41,382 nucleotides of DNA from Nocardiopsis suaedae (GTDB lineage: Bacteria > Actinomycetota > Actinomycetes > Streptosporangiales > Streptosporangiaceae), in contig NZ_JAQFWP010000067.1 of the NCBI RefSeq assembly GCF_027706745.1, forward strand, positions 1-41,382, in the 5' to 3' direction. Below, piece by piece: positions 7,394 to 14,668 of the stretch. Under the pieces are notes generated by a model. The model made no database searches, was not told where the DNA came from, and was given only the letters and a program-made list of their open reading frames with translations. The translations under genes were made by a program, and so were the position numbers. Numbering within the stretch: the first letter of the stretch is position 1; the number at the start of each line of letters is the position of its first letter.

Positions 7394-8649
7394 GCGCTCC
7401 GGCGCCCGCCCCGGACGTGTTCGACCCGCGGGTGTTCGCCCGCGGCGTCCCGCACGCCGCGCTGCGGCGGCTGCGCGAGGACGACCCGGTCTCCTGGCAG
7501 TCCGAGCACGAGGTGGGCGGGTGGCCGGCGGGCCCCGGCTTCTGGGCGGTCACCCGGCACGCGGACGTGCGGCACGTGCTGCGCACCCCGGAGGTGTTCT
7601 CCTCGCACGCGGGCGCCACCCAGATCCGCGATCCCGACCCGGACGACCTGCCGTTCATCCGCCGGACGATCCTGAACATGGACCCGCCCGAGCACATGCG
7701 GCTGCGGCGGCTGGTGACCCCGGCGTTCACCCGCAGGCGGCTGGAGCGCTTCACCGACACGGTCACCGCGCGCGCCCGCGCCCTGTTGGAGCCGGTCGCC
7801 GAGCGCGGCCGCTGCGACCTGCCGGTGGAGGTGACCGACGACTTCCCGCTGAGCAACCTGGCCGACCTGCTCGGCATGCCGCCGGGCGACCGGCACCTCA
7901 TGCTGGAGTGGACCAACCGGGTGATCGGCTACCAGGACGATGAGCACGCCGAACCGGTCCTGGACGCGGACGGGCGCCCGGTCGACCCCCGCTCCCCCGC
8001 CCGGCTCCGGGACATGTTCGACTACGCGGACGAGCTGGCCGCGGCCAAGCGCCGCCGCCCGGGCGAGGACCTGGTGACGGCGCTGGTGAACGCCGAGGTG
8101 GACGGGCGCGGGCTGGCCCCCGAAGAGCTGCGGATGTTCTTCTTCCTGCTGGTCATCGCGGGCAACGACACGGTGCGCAGCGCCCTGCCCGGCGGGGTGC
8201 TGGCGTTGGCCGACCACCCCGGCGAGCACGCCCGGCTGGCGGCCGACCCGGGCCTGGTGCCGTCGGCGGTCGAGGAGATGCTGCGCTGGCACCCGCCGGT
8301 GCTGACGTTCCGGCGCACGGCGGTGCGCGACACCGAGCTGGGCGGTCGGCGCATCCGGGCCGGGGACAAGGTGGTGGTGTACCACTGCTCGGCGCACTTC
8401 GACGAGCGGGCGTTCGCCGCCCCCGACCGGTTCGACGCGGGGCGCTCGCCCAACGACCACCTGGCGTTCGGCGACGGGCCGCACCTGTGCCTGGGCGCGC
8501 ACTTCGCACGGCTGCAGATGCGGATCTTCCTCACGGAGATGCTGCGCATCCTGCCGTGCCCGCAACGCGACGGCCCGGTGAAGCGCCTGACGTCGAATTT
8601 CATCAACGGCATCTCGCACCTGCCGCTGCGCTGGGAGGGAGTGGGGTAG
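7390..8649 (+). CDS. Cytochrome P450
   Basis: This 419-residue soluble bacterial P450 has all core motifs. The I-helix reads AGNDT (257-261), the K-helix ExxR is E296-R299, the heme loop is FGDGPHLCLGAHFAR with Cys367, and NMDPPEHMRLRRLVTPAFTRRRL marks the C-helix region. The AGND(T) I-helix and the SPNDHLAFGDGPH stretch resemble the CYP124/125/142 sterol and fatty-acid side-chain group rather than macrolide P450s. That assignment is tentative. Electron partners (ferredoxin and reductase) are not in the window. It starts with GTG overlapping the hydrolase stop and is followed by a hairpin at 8654-8677. Confidence 0.92.
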   Translation: MSAPAPAPDVFDPRVFARGVPHAALRRLREDDPVSWQSEHEVGGWPAGPGFWAVTRHADVRHVLRTPEVFSSHAGATQIRDPDPDDLPFIRRTILNMDPPEHMRLRRLVTPAFTRRRLERFTDTVTARARALLEPVAERGRCDLPVEVTDDFPLSNLADLLGMPPGDRHLMLEWTNRVIGYQDDEHAEPVLDADGRPVDPRSPARLRDMFDYADELAAAKRRRPGEDLVTALVNAEVDGRGLAPEELRMFFFLLVIAGNDTVRSALPGGVLALADHPGEHARLAADPGLVPSAVEEMLRWHPPVLTFRRTAVRDTELGGRRIRAGDKVVVYHCSAHFDERAFAAPDRFDAGRSPNDHLAFGDGPHLCLGAHFARLQMRIFLTEMLRILPCPQRDGPVKRLTSNFINGISHLPLRWEGVG

Positions 8650-8653
8650 CGGC

Positions 8654-8677
8654 GGGGGCGGCCCGTGGGTCGCCCCC
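8654..8677. terminator. Hairpin terminator between convergent genes
   Basis: An 11-bp stem with one G-U pair (8654-8664 with 8667-8677) has a two-base loop. It lies 5 nt after the P450 stop and can also serve the opposing ACT-domain gene. Confidence 0.6.
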
Positions 8678-8699
8678 GGCTCGATCCGGTCGCGGGGGA

Positions 8700-9572
8700 T
8701 CACGCCGCCCCCAGCGGTGCGGCCGGGCGCGACATGGCCGCCGCTGCCCCGATGAAGGCCTGGCAGCGGGCGAACTCCACGGCGGTGAACGGCACCCGCT
8801 CGCGCCGAAGCAGGATGTGGCCTCCCCCGGGGACGGACAGGCACAGCGCGGTCCCGGCCGGCTCGTCGGGGGCCGTCCCCTCCGGGGGCGCGGCCACGTG
8901 CTCGGCCCCGTCCGCGCCGCACAGGTCGGCCAGCGCCTCCGCCAGCGGCACCCCTCCGGCCACCGCCGCCACCAGGGAGAGCGCGCGTCCGGTGGTGTCG
9001 CGCAGGTCGCGCACGTCGGCGGGCTCGACCACGGGCGCGTGCCCGCCCGCGCGCGCCACCGCCGCGCGCAGCCGCTCCGGCCCGACCGGTCCGGGCGCGG
9101 TGAGGAAGAAGTCGTCCAGGGCCTCTCCCGCTCCCGGGTGGACCTGCACCAGCCGGATGTCCGCGCCCAGCTCGGCCATGCGGCCGGTGAGCGCGGCCAG
9201 ACCGCCGGGCAGGTCGTCCACGGCGACGCGGAGCCGCCACAGCCGCTCGCCCGGAGGGCGCGCGCCCGTTCCCGGTGCGGCGCGGCCGCGGCGGGCGCGG
9301 CCCGCACGGGCCTGTCGGCGGTGGCGCAGCCAGCGGTGCATCGAGGCCCCCGCCACGAGGGCGGCCCCCAACGCGATGAGCAGCGCTCCCCCGCCCTCGC
9401 TGTGCCCGAGTGAGAGCACCAGCAGGTGCGCCGCTCCCCCGGCGAGCAGGAGCGCGCCCAGTTCCAGCGCCTCTCTGCCCATGAAGCCGAAGAGGCCGTG
9501 CGGAGTTCCGCCGCGCGCCCCGTACGGAGTGCGGTCGGGATCAGGTGCGTGTGCCGTCTCGACTGCGTCCAT
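8700..9572 (-). CDS. Membrane-anchored ACT-domain protein
   Basis: This is a 290-residue protein. Residues about 35-78 form two hydrophobic segments (LELGALLLAGGAAHLLVLSL and ALLIALGAALVAGAS), followed by an Arg-rich cytoplasmic stretch. Residues about 110-180 look like an ACT small-molecule-binding domain: LWRLRVAVDDLPGGLAALTGRMAELGADIRLVQVHP, split here only by description. A second alpha/beta region follows to the end. ACT domains usually bind amino acids. A membrane-tethered ACT protein with no fused enzyme suggests a sensor, but no partner is visible. It lies 78 bp downstream of the GntR gene on the same strand, so it may be co-transcribed with it. The ATG has only a weak ribosome-binding site; ATG at the MGREALELG position is an alternative. 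Confidence 0.65.
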   Translation of the reverse strand: MDAVETAHAPDPDRTPYGARGGTPHGLFGFMGREALELGALLLAGGAAHLLVLSLGHSEGGGALLIALGAALVAGASMHRWLRHRRQARAGRARRGRAAPGTGARPPGERLWRLRVAVDDLPGGLAALTGRMAELGADIRLVQVHPGAGEALDDFFLTAPGPVGPERLRAAVARAGGHAPVVEPADVRDLRDTTGRALSLVAAVAGGVPLAEALADLCGADGAEHVAAPPEGTAPDEPAGTALCLSVPGGGHILLRRERVPFTAVEFARCQAFIGAAAAMSRPAAPLGAA

Positions 9573-9650
9573 GACGGCGATGGTGCCCGCCGCAGGTTGC
9601 GCCCCGTCGACGCCCGGTGACGCCGCTGTTACCCCTGGCTGTGAGGCCGC

Positions 9651-10418
9651 TCACCCCGCCTCGGCCGCACCGGGCGCCGCGGCCTCCTCCGCCGTGGCGG
9701 TCTCCAGGTCCGCCCGCAGCCACCGCTCGACCTCCATCACGTGCATGGTGGCCGCCGCGCGCGCCGCGTCGGGGTCGCGGGCCAGCAGCGCCTGGTAGAT
9801 GCGCTCGTGGTCCTGGCGCAGCCGGGCCGCCTGGCCGTCGGCGCAGTGCCCCCGCCACACCCGCGCGTTGAAGGTGCGCGAGGACAGCCCCTCGTTGATC
9901 GCCGCCAGCGTGGCGTTCCCCGTGATCTGCACGATCGCCTGGTGGAAGGTGAGGTCGGCGGCGACCGTCTCGCGCCCGCCGCTGCCCGAGGAGATCCGGT
10001 CCAGGATGGCGCCGACCCGCTCCAGCTGGGCGTCGGTGGCGCGGGCGGCGGCCAGCGCGGTGGCGGCCGGCTCCAGCATCCGGCGCACCTGCAGCACCTC
10101 GATCAGGGTGTCGCCCTGGGAGATCTCGGCCAGCACCGAGAAGGTCTCCAGCAGGTCGGCCGGGCGCAGCGAGGACACGTACACCCCCGCGCCGTGCCGC
10201 ACCTCCAGTACGCCCAGGGTGGTCAGCGTGCGCACCGCCTCGCGCATGGAGCTGCGCGAGACCTCGAACTCGTGCGCCAGGTCCCGCTCGGTGGGCAGGC
10301 GGTCGCCGGGGCGCAGCCGCCCCTCGGCGATCATCGCCTTGATCCGCTCGATGGGGCGCCGGGTCACCGGCATGCGCGTCGCGGGCGGCGCGGCGCTCGG
10401 GCCGTCGGTCGGGCTCAC
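9651..10418 (-). CDS. FadR-subfamily GntR regulator (LutR/LldR-like)
   Basis: This 255-residue regulator has an N-terminal winged helix (about 20-85: IERIKAMIAEGRLRPGDRLPTERDLA, then VSRSSMREAVRTL and VRHGAGVYV). A C-terminal all-helical FCD ligand domain follows (about 95-240), with LTFHQAIVQITGN supplying typical Asp/His metal-site residues and a late HVMEVERWL helix. FCD regulators bind organic acids. Because it is divergent from a FAH hydrolase and lutABC, it is most likely the LutR/LldR-type repressor of that module; this is inference. GTG 10418 is chosen because GAGAGGA lies just upstream. ATG 10370 (MPVTRRPIER) would shorten it by 16 residues. Operator-like sites are at 10513-10523 and 10601-10611. 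Confidence 0.85.
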   Translation of the reverse strand: MSPTDGPSAAPPATRMPVTRRPIERIKAMIAEGRLRPGDRLPTERDLAHEFEVSRSSMREAVRTLTTLGVLEVRHGAGVYVSSLRPADLLETFSVLAEISQGDTLIEVLQVRRMLEPAATALAAARATDAQLERVGAILDRISSGSGGRETVAADLTFHQAIVQITGNATLAAINEGLSSRTFNARVWRGHCADGQAARLRQDHERIYQALLARDPDAARAAATMHVMEVERWLRADLETATAEEAAAPGAAEAG

Positions 10419-10482
10419 GCGGGGTCCTCTCAGGGGCGGCGGGCCGGGTCGGCCCGCGCGGATGCGTTCTCCTCCGCCCATC

Positions 10483-10512
10483 TTGACACCTTCGCACCCC
10501 TGCACGTAGAAG
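10483..10512 (+). promoter_or_regulatory. Promoter of the FAH-lutABC module
   Basis: TTGACA (10483-10488), an 18-nt spacer and TAGAAG (10507-10512) give an exact -35 and a near-consensus -10. Transcription would start near 10519, inside the palindrome at 10509-10527, so a bound repressor would block initiation. Confidence 0.65.
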
Positions 10513-10527
10513 TGATCCGACCACTTC
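10509..10527. promoter_or_regulatory. Operator 1, 19-bp palindrome for the GntR regulator
   Basis: GAAGTGATCCGACCACTTC is an inverted repeat with a single mismatched pair. Its core TGATCCGACCA fits the FadR-subfamily half-site pattern TNGTNNNACNA except at one base. It overlaps the -10 region of the plus-strand promoter. Confidence 0.65.
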
Positions 10528-10600
10528 GCCCACATGACGCCGACCACACCGTCATCTACCGGCCCGATCCCGGGACATCGGCGGACGGACAGCACCGAAC

Positions 10601-10611
10601 TGATCAGACCA
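10601..10611. promoter_or_regulatory. Operator 2, second copy of the GntR site
   Basis: TGATCAGACCA is identical to the core of operator 1 except for the central base, and lies 88 bp downstream in the leader of the FAH gene. Two such copies in one intergenic region support cooperative or looping repression. Confidence 0.55.
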
Positions 10612-10671
10612 ATCGACGCGACCGCGCGCCGCCCCCCGGCCGCGGTCGCCGCCGACGGAAAGGCCTGCACC

Positions 10672-11550
10672 GTGAAGCTGCTGAGAATCGGACCGCCCGG
10701 GGCCGAACGGCCCGCCGCCCTGTCCCCCGAGGGCGTCCCCCTCGACCTGTCCGCGATCGCCCCCGACATCGACGGCGACTTCCTGTCCGGAGGCGGCCTG
10801 GAGCGGGCCCACGCCGCGCTGGAGGCCGGGGAGCTGCCGGTGCTGCCCGGGGCCGCCGGCGCCGGGACCCCGGAGGGGCCCCGTGTGGGCCCACCGGTCG
10901 CCCCGCACGGCAAGATCATCGGCATCGGCACCAACTACGCCGACTACGCGGCCGCCACCGGCGCCGAACCCCCCGAGCGGCCCATCGTGTTCATCAAGCC
11001 CACCGACACCGTGGTGGGCCCCTACGACCCGGTGCGCATCCCCCGCGGCTGCGCGGCCACCGACCACGAGGTGGAGCTGGCCGTGGTGATCGGGCGCACC
11101 GCCCGCTACCTGGAGACCGACGCCGAGGCCGAGGCGGCGGTGGCCGGGTACGCGGTCGCCAACGACGTCACCGAGCGCGAGCACCAGTTCGGCCACGGCG
11201 GCCAGTGGGGCAAGGGCAAGTCCTTCGAGACGTTCACCCCGCTGGGCCCGTGGCTGGCCACCCCCGACGAGCTGGGCGCGGGCGGCACCGCCTCGCTCGG
11301 GCTGCGCACCCGGGTCAACGGGGAGCTGGTCCAGGACGGCTCGACCGCGAAGATGCTCTTCGGCGTGCCCTACCTGGTGCGGCACCTGAGCCGCTTCATG
11401 GCGCTGCGCCCGGGCGACGTCGTCATCACCGGCACCCCCGCCGGGGTGGCCATGACCCGGCCGGACACCCCCTACCTGCGCCCCGGCGACGTGATGGAAC
11501 TGGAGGTGGACCTGCTGGGCGGCCAGCGCCAAGTGCTGGCCGCCGCCTGA
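10672..11550 (+). CDS. Fumarylacetoacetate hydrolase (FAH) family protein
   Basis: This 292-residue protein is built from a small N-terminal domain (1-75) and a catalytic FAH domain (about 78-288). It shows GIGTNYADYA, VFIKPTDTVVGP, the metal-binding E-x-E in DHEVELAVVIG, GYAVANDVTERE, KSFETFTPLGPW and the terminal ITGTPAGVAM. The family cleaves C-C bonds of diketo acids. With lutABC directly downstream, a sugar-acid route ending in 2,4-diketo-3-deoxy-L-fuconate or -rhamnonate, cleaved to pyruvate plus L-lactate, would make sense, but this is inference. Acylpyruvase activity is the main alternative. GTG 10672 follows GGAAAGG. An upstream in-frame ATG at 10534 gives a disordered extension and lacks a ribosome-binding site. 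Confidence 0.82.
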   Translation: MKLLRIGPPGAERPAALSPEGVPLDLSAIAPDIDGDFLSGGGLERAHAALEAGELPVLPGAAGAGTPEGPRVGPPVAPHGKIIGIGTNYADYAAATGAEPPERPIVFIKPTDTVVGPYDPVRIPRGCAATDHEVELAVVIGRTARYLETDAEAEAAVAGYAVANDVTEREHQFGHGGQWGKGKSFETFTPLGPWLATPDELGAGGTASLGLRTRVNGELVQDGSTAKMLFGVPYLVRHLSRFMALRPGDVVITGTPAGVAMTRPDTPYLRPGDVMELEVDLLGGQRQVLAAA

Positions 11551-11768
11551 GCGGGGGCGGGCAGGACGGGCCGACACGCCCTCCCGCCGCCGGGCCGGCG
11601 CCCGGGCCCGCGTCTAGGGTGAGCCCGGCGGACGCCTCCGCCCGCCCGGTCCCGTTCAGGGGCCGGGCGGGCGGGCGCGGGGGTCCGCACAGGCCCACGC
11701 CCGAGTGTCGGCACCGAACCGACCCCGCGGGCCGTCCCACCGGAGCGGCCCTGGAGATGAGGGAGCGC
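11551..11768 (+). other. FAH-lutA gap with hairpin
   Basis: This 218-bp gap contains TAGGGT near 11616-11621, a possible -10 without a good -35. It also holds a GC hairpin around 11640-11675 in which a CCCGCCCGG-type arm pairs with CCGGGCGGG. It may be an internal attenuator or a second promoter for lutABC. No gene is seen. Confidence 0.3.
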
Positions 11769-12509
11769 ATGCGGATCGCCCTTTTCGTCACCTGTGTCAA
11801 CGACACGCTGTACCCGGGCACCGGGCGCGCGGTGGTGAGGCTGCTGGAGCGGCTGGGCCACGAGGTCGTCTTCCCCGAGGACCAGACCTGCTGCGGCCAG
11901 ATGCACTACAACTCCGGGTACCGGCGCGACGCCCAGCGCCTCGCCGTGCGCTTCGTGCGCACGTTCGAGGACGCGGACGCCGTCGTCGCCCCGTCGGGTT
12001 CCTGCGCGGCGATGATCCGCGACAACTACCCGCGCCTGGGCGAGGACGGCAGCCGCCTGCAGCGCGCCACCGCCGAGCTGGGGCCGCGCGTGTACGACCT
12101 GTCCGAACTGCTGGTGGACGTGCTCGGCGTCACCGACGTGGGCGCCTACTTCCCGCACACCGTCACCTACCACCCCACCTGCCACGGGCTGCGGATGCTG
12201 CGCCTGGGCGAGCGGCCCTACCGGCTGCTGCGCAACGTGCGCGGGCTGACGCTGGTCGACCTGCCCGGGTCCGCCGAGTGCTGCGGCTTCGGCGGCACGT
12301 TCGCGGTGAAGAACCCCGACGTTTCGGCGGCCATGGGCTCGGACAAGGCCCGCAACGCCGCCTCCACCGGCGCCGAAGTGCTCTGCGCCGTCGACAACTC
12401 CTGCCTGATGCACATCGGCGGGACGCTCAGCCGTGAGCGCGCGGGCATGCGCGTCGTGCACCTGGCAGAGATCCTCGCCTCGACCGAACGGGAGCCCGCC
12501 CTCGCATGA
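11769..12509 (+). CDS. lutA: L-lactate utilization protein LutA (cysteine-rich Fe-S subunit)
   Basis: This 246-residue protein carries two copies of the cysteine-rich CCG domain. The first runs around FVTCVNDTLYPG to TCCGQMHYNSGY, and the second around YHPTCHGLRMLR to AECCGFGGTFAVKNPDVSAAMG. This is the LutA/YkgE layout. LutA is one of three subunits of the cytoplasmic iron-sulfur complex that oxidises L-lactate to pyruvate, and the CCG motifs bind clusters. Length matches the family (about 240). ATG 11769 gives the conserved MRIALFVTC start. ATG 11757, four codons earlier, has a better-spaced GGAG and could be the true start. It overlaps lutB by 4 bp (ATGA). Confidence 0.92.
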   Translation: MRIALFVTCVNDTLYPGTGRAVVRLLERLGHEVVFPEDQTCCGQMHYNSGYRRDAQRLAVRFVRTFEDADAVVAPSGSCAAMIRDNYPRLGEDGSRLQRATAELGPRVYDLSELLVDVLGVTDVGAYFPHTVTYHPTCHGLRMLRLGERPYRLLRNVRGLTLVDLPGSAECCGFGGTFAVKNPDVSAAMGSDKARNAASTGAEVLCAVDNSCLMHIGGTLSRERAGMRVVHLAEILASTEREPALA

Positions 12510-13951
12510 GCAGCGCGACATTCGTAGGGATGCCCGCCTTCCCCGACGCCGCACGCGGCGCCACCGCCGACGCCCAGCTCCGGCACAACCTGCGCAAGGC
12601 CACCGGCACCATCCGCGGCAAGCGCGGCGAGGTGGTGGAGGAGCTGGACGACTGGGCCGAGCTGCGCGAGGCCGGCCGCGCGCTCAAAGACCGAACCCTG
12701 CGCCACCTGGACCGGTACCTGGAACGCCTGGAGGAGTCGGTGACCGCCGCGGGCGGCACCGTGCACTGGGCCTCGGACGCCGATGAGGCGCGCGCGATCG
12801 TGACCCGGCTGGTGCGCGCCACCGGCGAGCGCGAGGTGGTCAAGGTCAAGTCGATGGCCACCCAGGAGATCGAGCTCAACAACGCCCTGGAGGCCGAGGG
12901 CATCACCGCCTACGAGACCGACCTGGCCGAGCTGATCGTGCAGCTCGGCGAGGACCTGCCCTCGCACTTCCTGGTGCCGGCCATCCACCGCAACCGCGCC
13001 GAGATCGGGCGCGTCTTCCGCGAGCGGATGGGCGAGTGGGGGGTGCCCGCCCCCGAGGGGCTCGGCGACGACCCGCGCGAGCTGGCCGAGGCCGCCCGGC
13101 GGCACCTGCGGCAGAAGTTCCTGGACGCCAAGGTCGCGGTGTCCGGGGCGAACTTCGCCGTGGCCGACACCGGCAGCCTGGTGGTGCTGGAGTCCGAGGG
13201 CAACGGGCGGATGTGCCTGACGCTGCCCGAGACGCTGATCTCGGTGGTGGGCATCGAGAAGCTGGTGCCGAGCTGGTCGGACCTGGAGGTGTTCATGCAG
13301 CTGCTGCCGCGCTCCTCCACCGGCGAGCGGATGAACCCCTACAGCACCGTGTGGACGGGGGTGACCCCCGGGGACGGGCCGCAGGAGTTCCACCTGGTGC
13401 TGCTGGACAACGGGCGCACCGACACCCTCGCCGACGAGGTGGGGCGCCAGGCGCTGCGGTGCATCCGCTGCTCGGCGTGCCTGAACATCTGCCCGGTCTA
13501 CGAGCGCACCGGCGGCCACGCCTACGGGTCGGTCTACCCCGGTCCGATCGGAGCGATCCTGACCCCGCAGCTGCAGGGCGTGCAGGGGCCGGTGGAGAAG
13601 GCGCTGCCGTTCGCCTCGTCGCTGTGCGGGGCGTGCTACGAGGTGTGCCCGGTGGCCATCGACATCCCCGAGGTGCTGGTGCACCTGCGCGAGAAGGTGG
13701 TCGACGGCAAGCGTCCGGGCCCGGAGAAGGCGGCCATGGCGGCGGCGGAGTGGGTGCTGGAGGGGCCCAAACGTCTGCACGCGGCCCAGCGCGCGGCTTC
13801 GGCGCTGCGCGGGGCGGTGCCCCGGAGGCTGCCCGGCCCCGGGGCGGCCTGGACCGACACCCGGGACGTGCCCGACATCCCCGAACGGCCCTTCCGCGAC
13901 TGGTGGCGGGAGCGGTCCCGGGACGGCCGGGGCGGAGAGGAGCGGCGATGA
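12506..13951 (+). CDS. lutB: L-lactate utilization protein LutB (LUD domain plus 2[4Fe-4S])
   Basis: This 481-residue subunit has an N-terminal LUD domain (about 60-300: VKVKSMATQEIELN, VAVSGANFAVADTGSLVVLE, LPETLISVVGIEKLVP). A ferredoxin-like double cluster follows, with Cys319/322/325/329 (CIRCSACLNICP) and Cys374/377/381 (CGACYEVCP). A C-terminal DUF3390-like tail completes it. This is the electron-transfer core of the LutABC lactate oxidase. The 4-bp overlaps with lutA and lutC indicate tight translational coupling and fixed stoichiometry. No residue expected for the clusters is missing. Confidence 0.95.
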   Translation: MSSATFVGMPAFPDAARGATADAQLRHNLRKATGTIRGKRGEVVEELDDWAELREAGRALKDRTLRHLDRYLERLEESVTAAGGTVHWASDADEARAIVTRLVRATGEREVVKVKSMATQEIELNNALEAEGITAYETDLAELIVQLGEDLPSHFLVPAIHRNRAEIGRVFRERMGEWGVPAPEGLGDDPRELAEAARRHLRQKFLDAKVAVSGANFAVADTGSLVVLESEGNGRMCLTLPETLISVVGIEKLVPSWSDLEVFMQLLPRSSTGERMNPYSTVWTGVTPGDGPQEFHLVLLDNGRTDTLADEVGRQALRCIRCSACLNICPVYERTGGHAYGSVYPGPIGAILTPQLQGVQGPVEKALPFASSLCGACYEVCPVAIDIPEVLVHLREKVVDGKRPGPEKAAMAAAEWVLEGPKRLHAAQRAASALRGAVPRRLPGPGAAWTDTRDVPDIPERPFRDWWRERSRDGRGGEERR

Positions 13952-14610
13952 GCGGCCCGCAGGGTTCACTGGGTTCGCGTGAGCGCGTATTGGCCAAGGT
14001 GCGCGCCGCGCTGGCGGACGTCCCCCGGGGCGAGGACCCCGGTGACGTCCCGGTGCTGCGCCGGTACGACAGGACCCACCGCCAAGGGCCCGCGCTGGAC
14101 CTGTTGGTGGACCGGCTGGAGGACTACAAGGCGCAGGTGCACCGGGTGGCCGAGGACGGGCTCCCCGGGGCGGTCGCCGAGGCGCTGGCGCGGCGCGGCG
14201 CCGCCCGGGTGGCGGTGCCGGGGGACGCGCCCGCGGAGTGGTTCGCCGACAGCGCCGTGGAGGTGCTGCGGGACTCCCCGTGGGAGGAGCGGGTGCTGAC
14301 CGTGCCCGAGCTGGACGCGGTGGACGGCACGGTGACCGGGTGCGCGGTGGCGGTGGCCGAGACCGGCACCATCATCCTGGACACCGGCGAGCACCAGGGG
14401 CGCAGAGCCCTGACGCTGGTGCCCGACTACCACCTGTGCGTGGTGCGGGCCCGCCAGGTGGTGGACTCGGTGCCCGAGGCGGTGGAGCGGCTGGAGCCCG
14501 CGCTGCCGCAGACGTGGATCAGCGGCCCGTCGGCGACCAGCGACATCGAGCTGGAGCGGATCGAGGGCGTCCACGGGCCCCGGACGCTGGAGGTGCTCCT
14601 CGTCGAGTAG
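13948..14610 (+). CDS. lutC: L-lactate utilization protein LutC (LUD domain)
   Basis: This 220-residue protein is a single LUD domain. The conserved C-terminal half reads GCAVAVAETGTIILDTGEHQGRRALTLVPDYHLCVV, then WISGPSATSDIELERIEGVHGPR. That GPSATSDIE...GVHGP signature is diagnostic for LutC/YkgG. It completes the LutABC lactate dehydrogenase. ATG 13948 overlaps the lutB stop (ATGA), and AGAGGAG lies upstream. The operon ends at the strong hairpin at 14616. Confidence 0.93.
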   Translation: MSGPQGSLGSRERVLAKVRAALADVPRGEDPGDVPVLRRYDRTHRQGPALDLLVDRLEDYKAQVHRVAEDGLPGAVAEALARRGAARVAVPGDAPAEWFADSAVEVLRDSPWEERVLTVPELDAVDGTVTGCAVAVAETGTIILDTGEHQGRRALTLVPDYHLCVVRARQVVDSVPEAVERLEPALPQTWISGPSATSDIELERIEGVHGPRTLEVLLVE

Positions 14611-14615
14611 GCGCT

Positions 14616-14651
14616 CCCCTTCCCTCCCCGCTCAGGCGGGGCGGGAAGGGG
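14616..14651. terminator. Terminator of the lut operon
   Basis: A 16-bp stem with one mismatch (14616-14631 with 14636-14651) closes a TCAG loop 6 nt after the lutC stop. The opposing lipoate ligase gene ends just beyond it, so it works in both directions. Confidence 0.75.
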
Positions 14652-14668
14652 CCCCGCGCCGGGCGCCG

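Noticed and set aside
9741-12509. Very long open frame (over 900 codons) running from the GntR gene into lutA
   Set aside because: Only its last 246 codons are real (lutA). The rest is shadow of the regulator and of the FAH gene in other frames.
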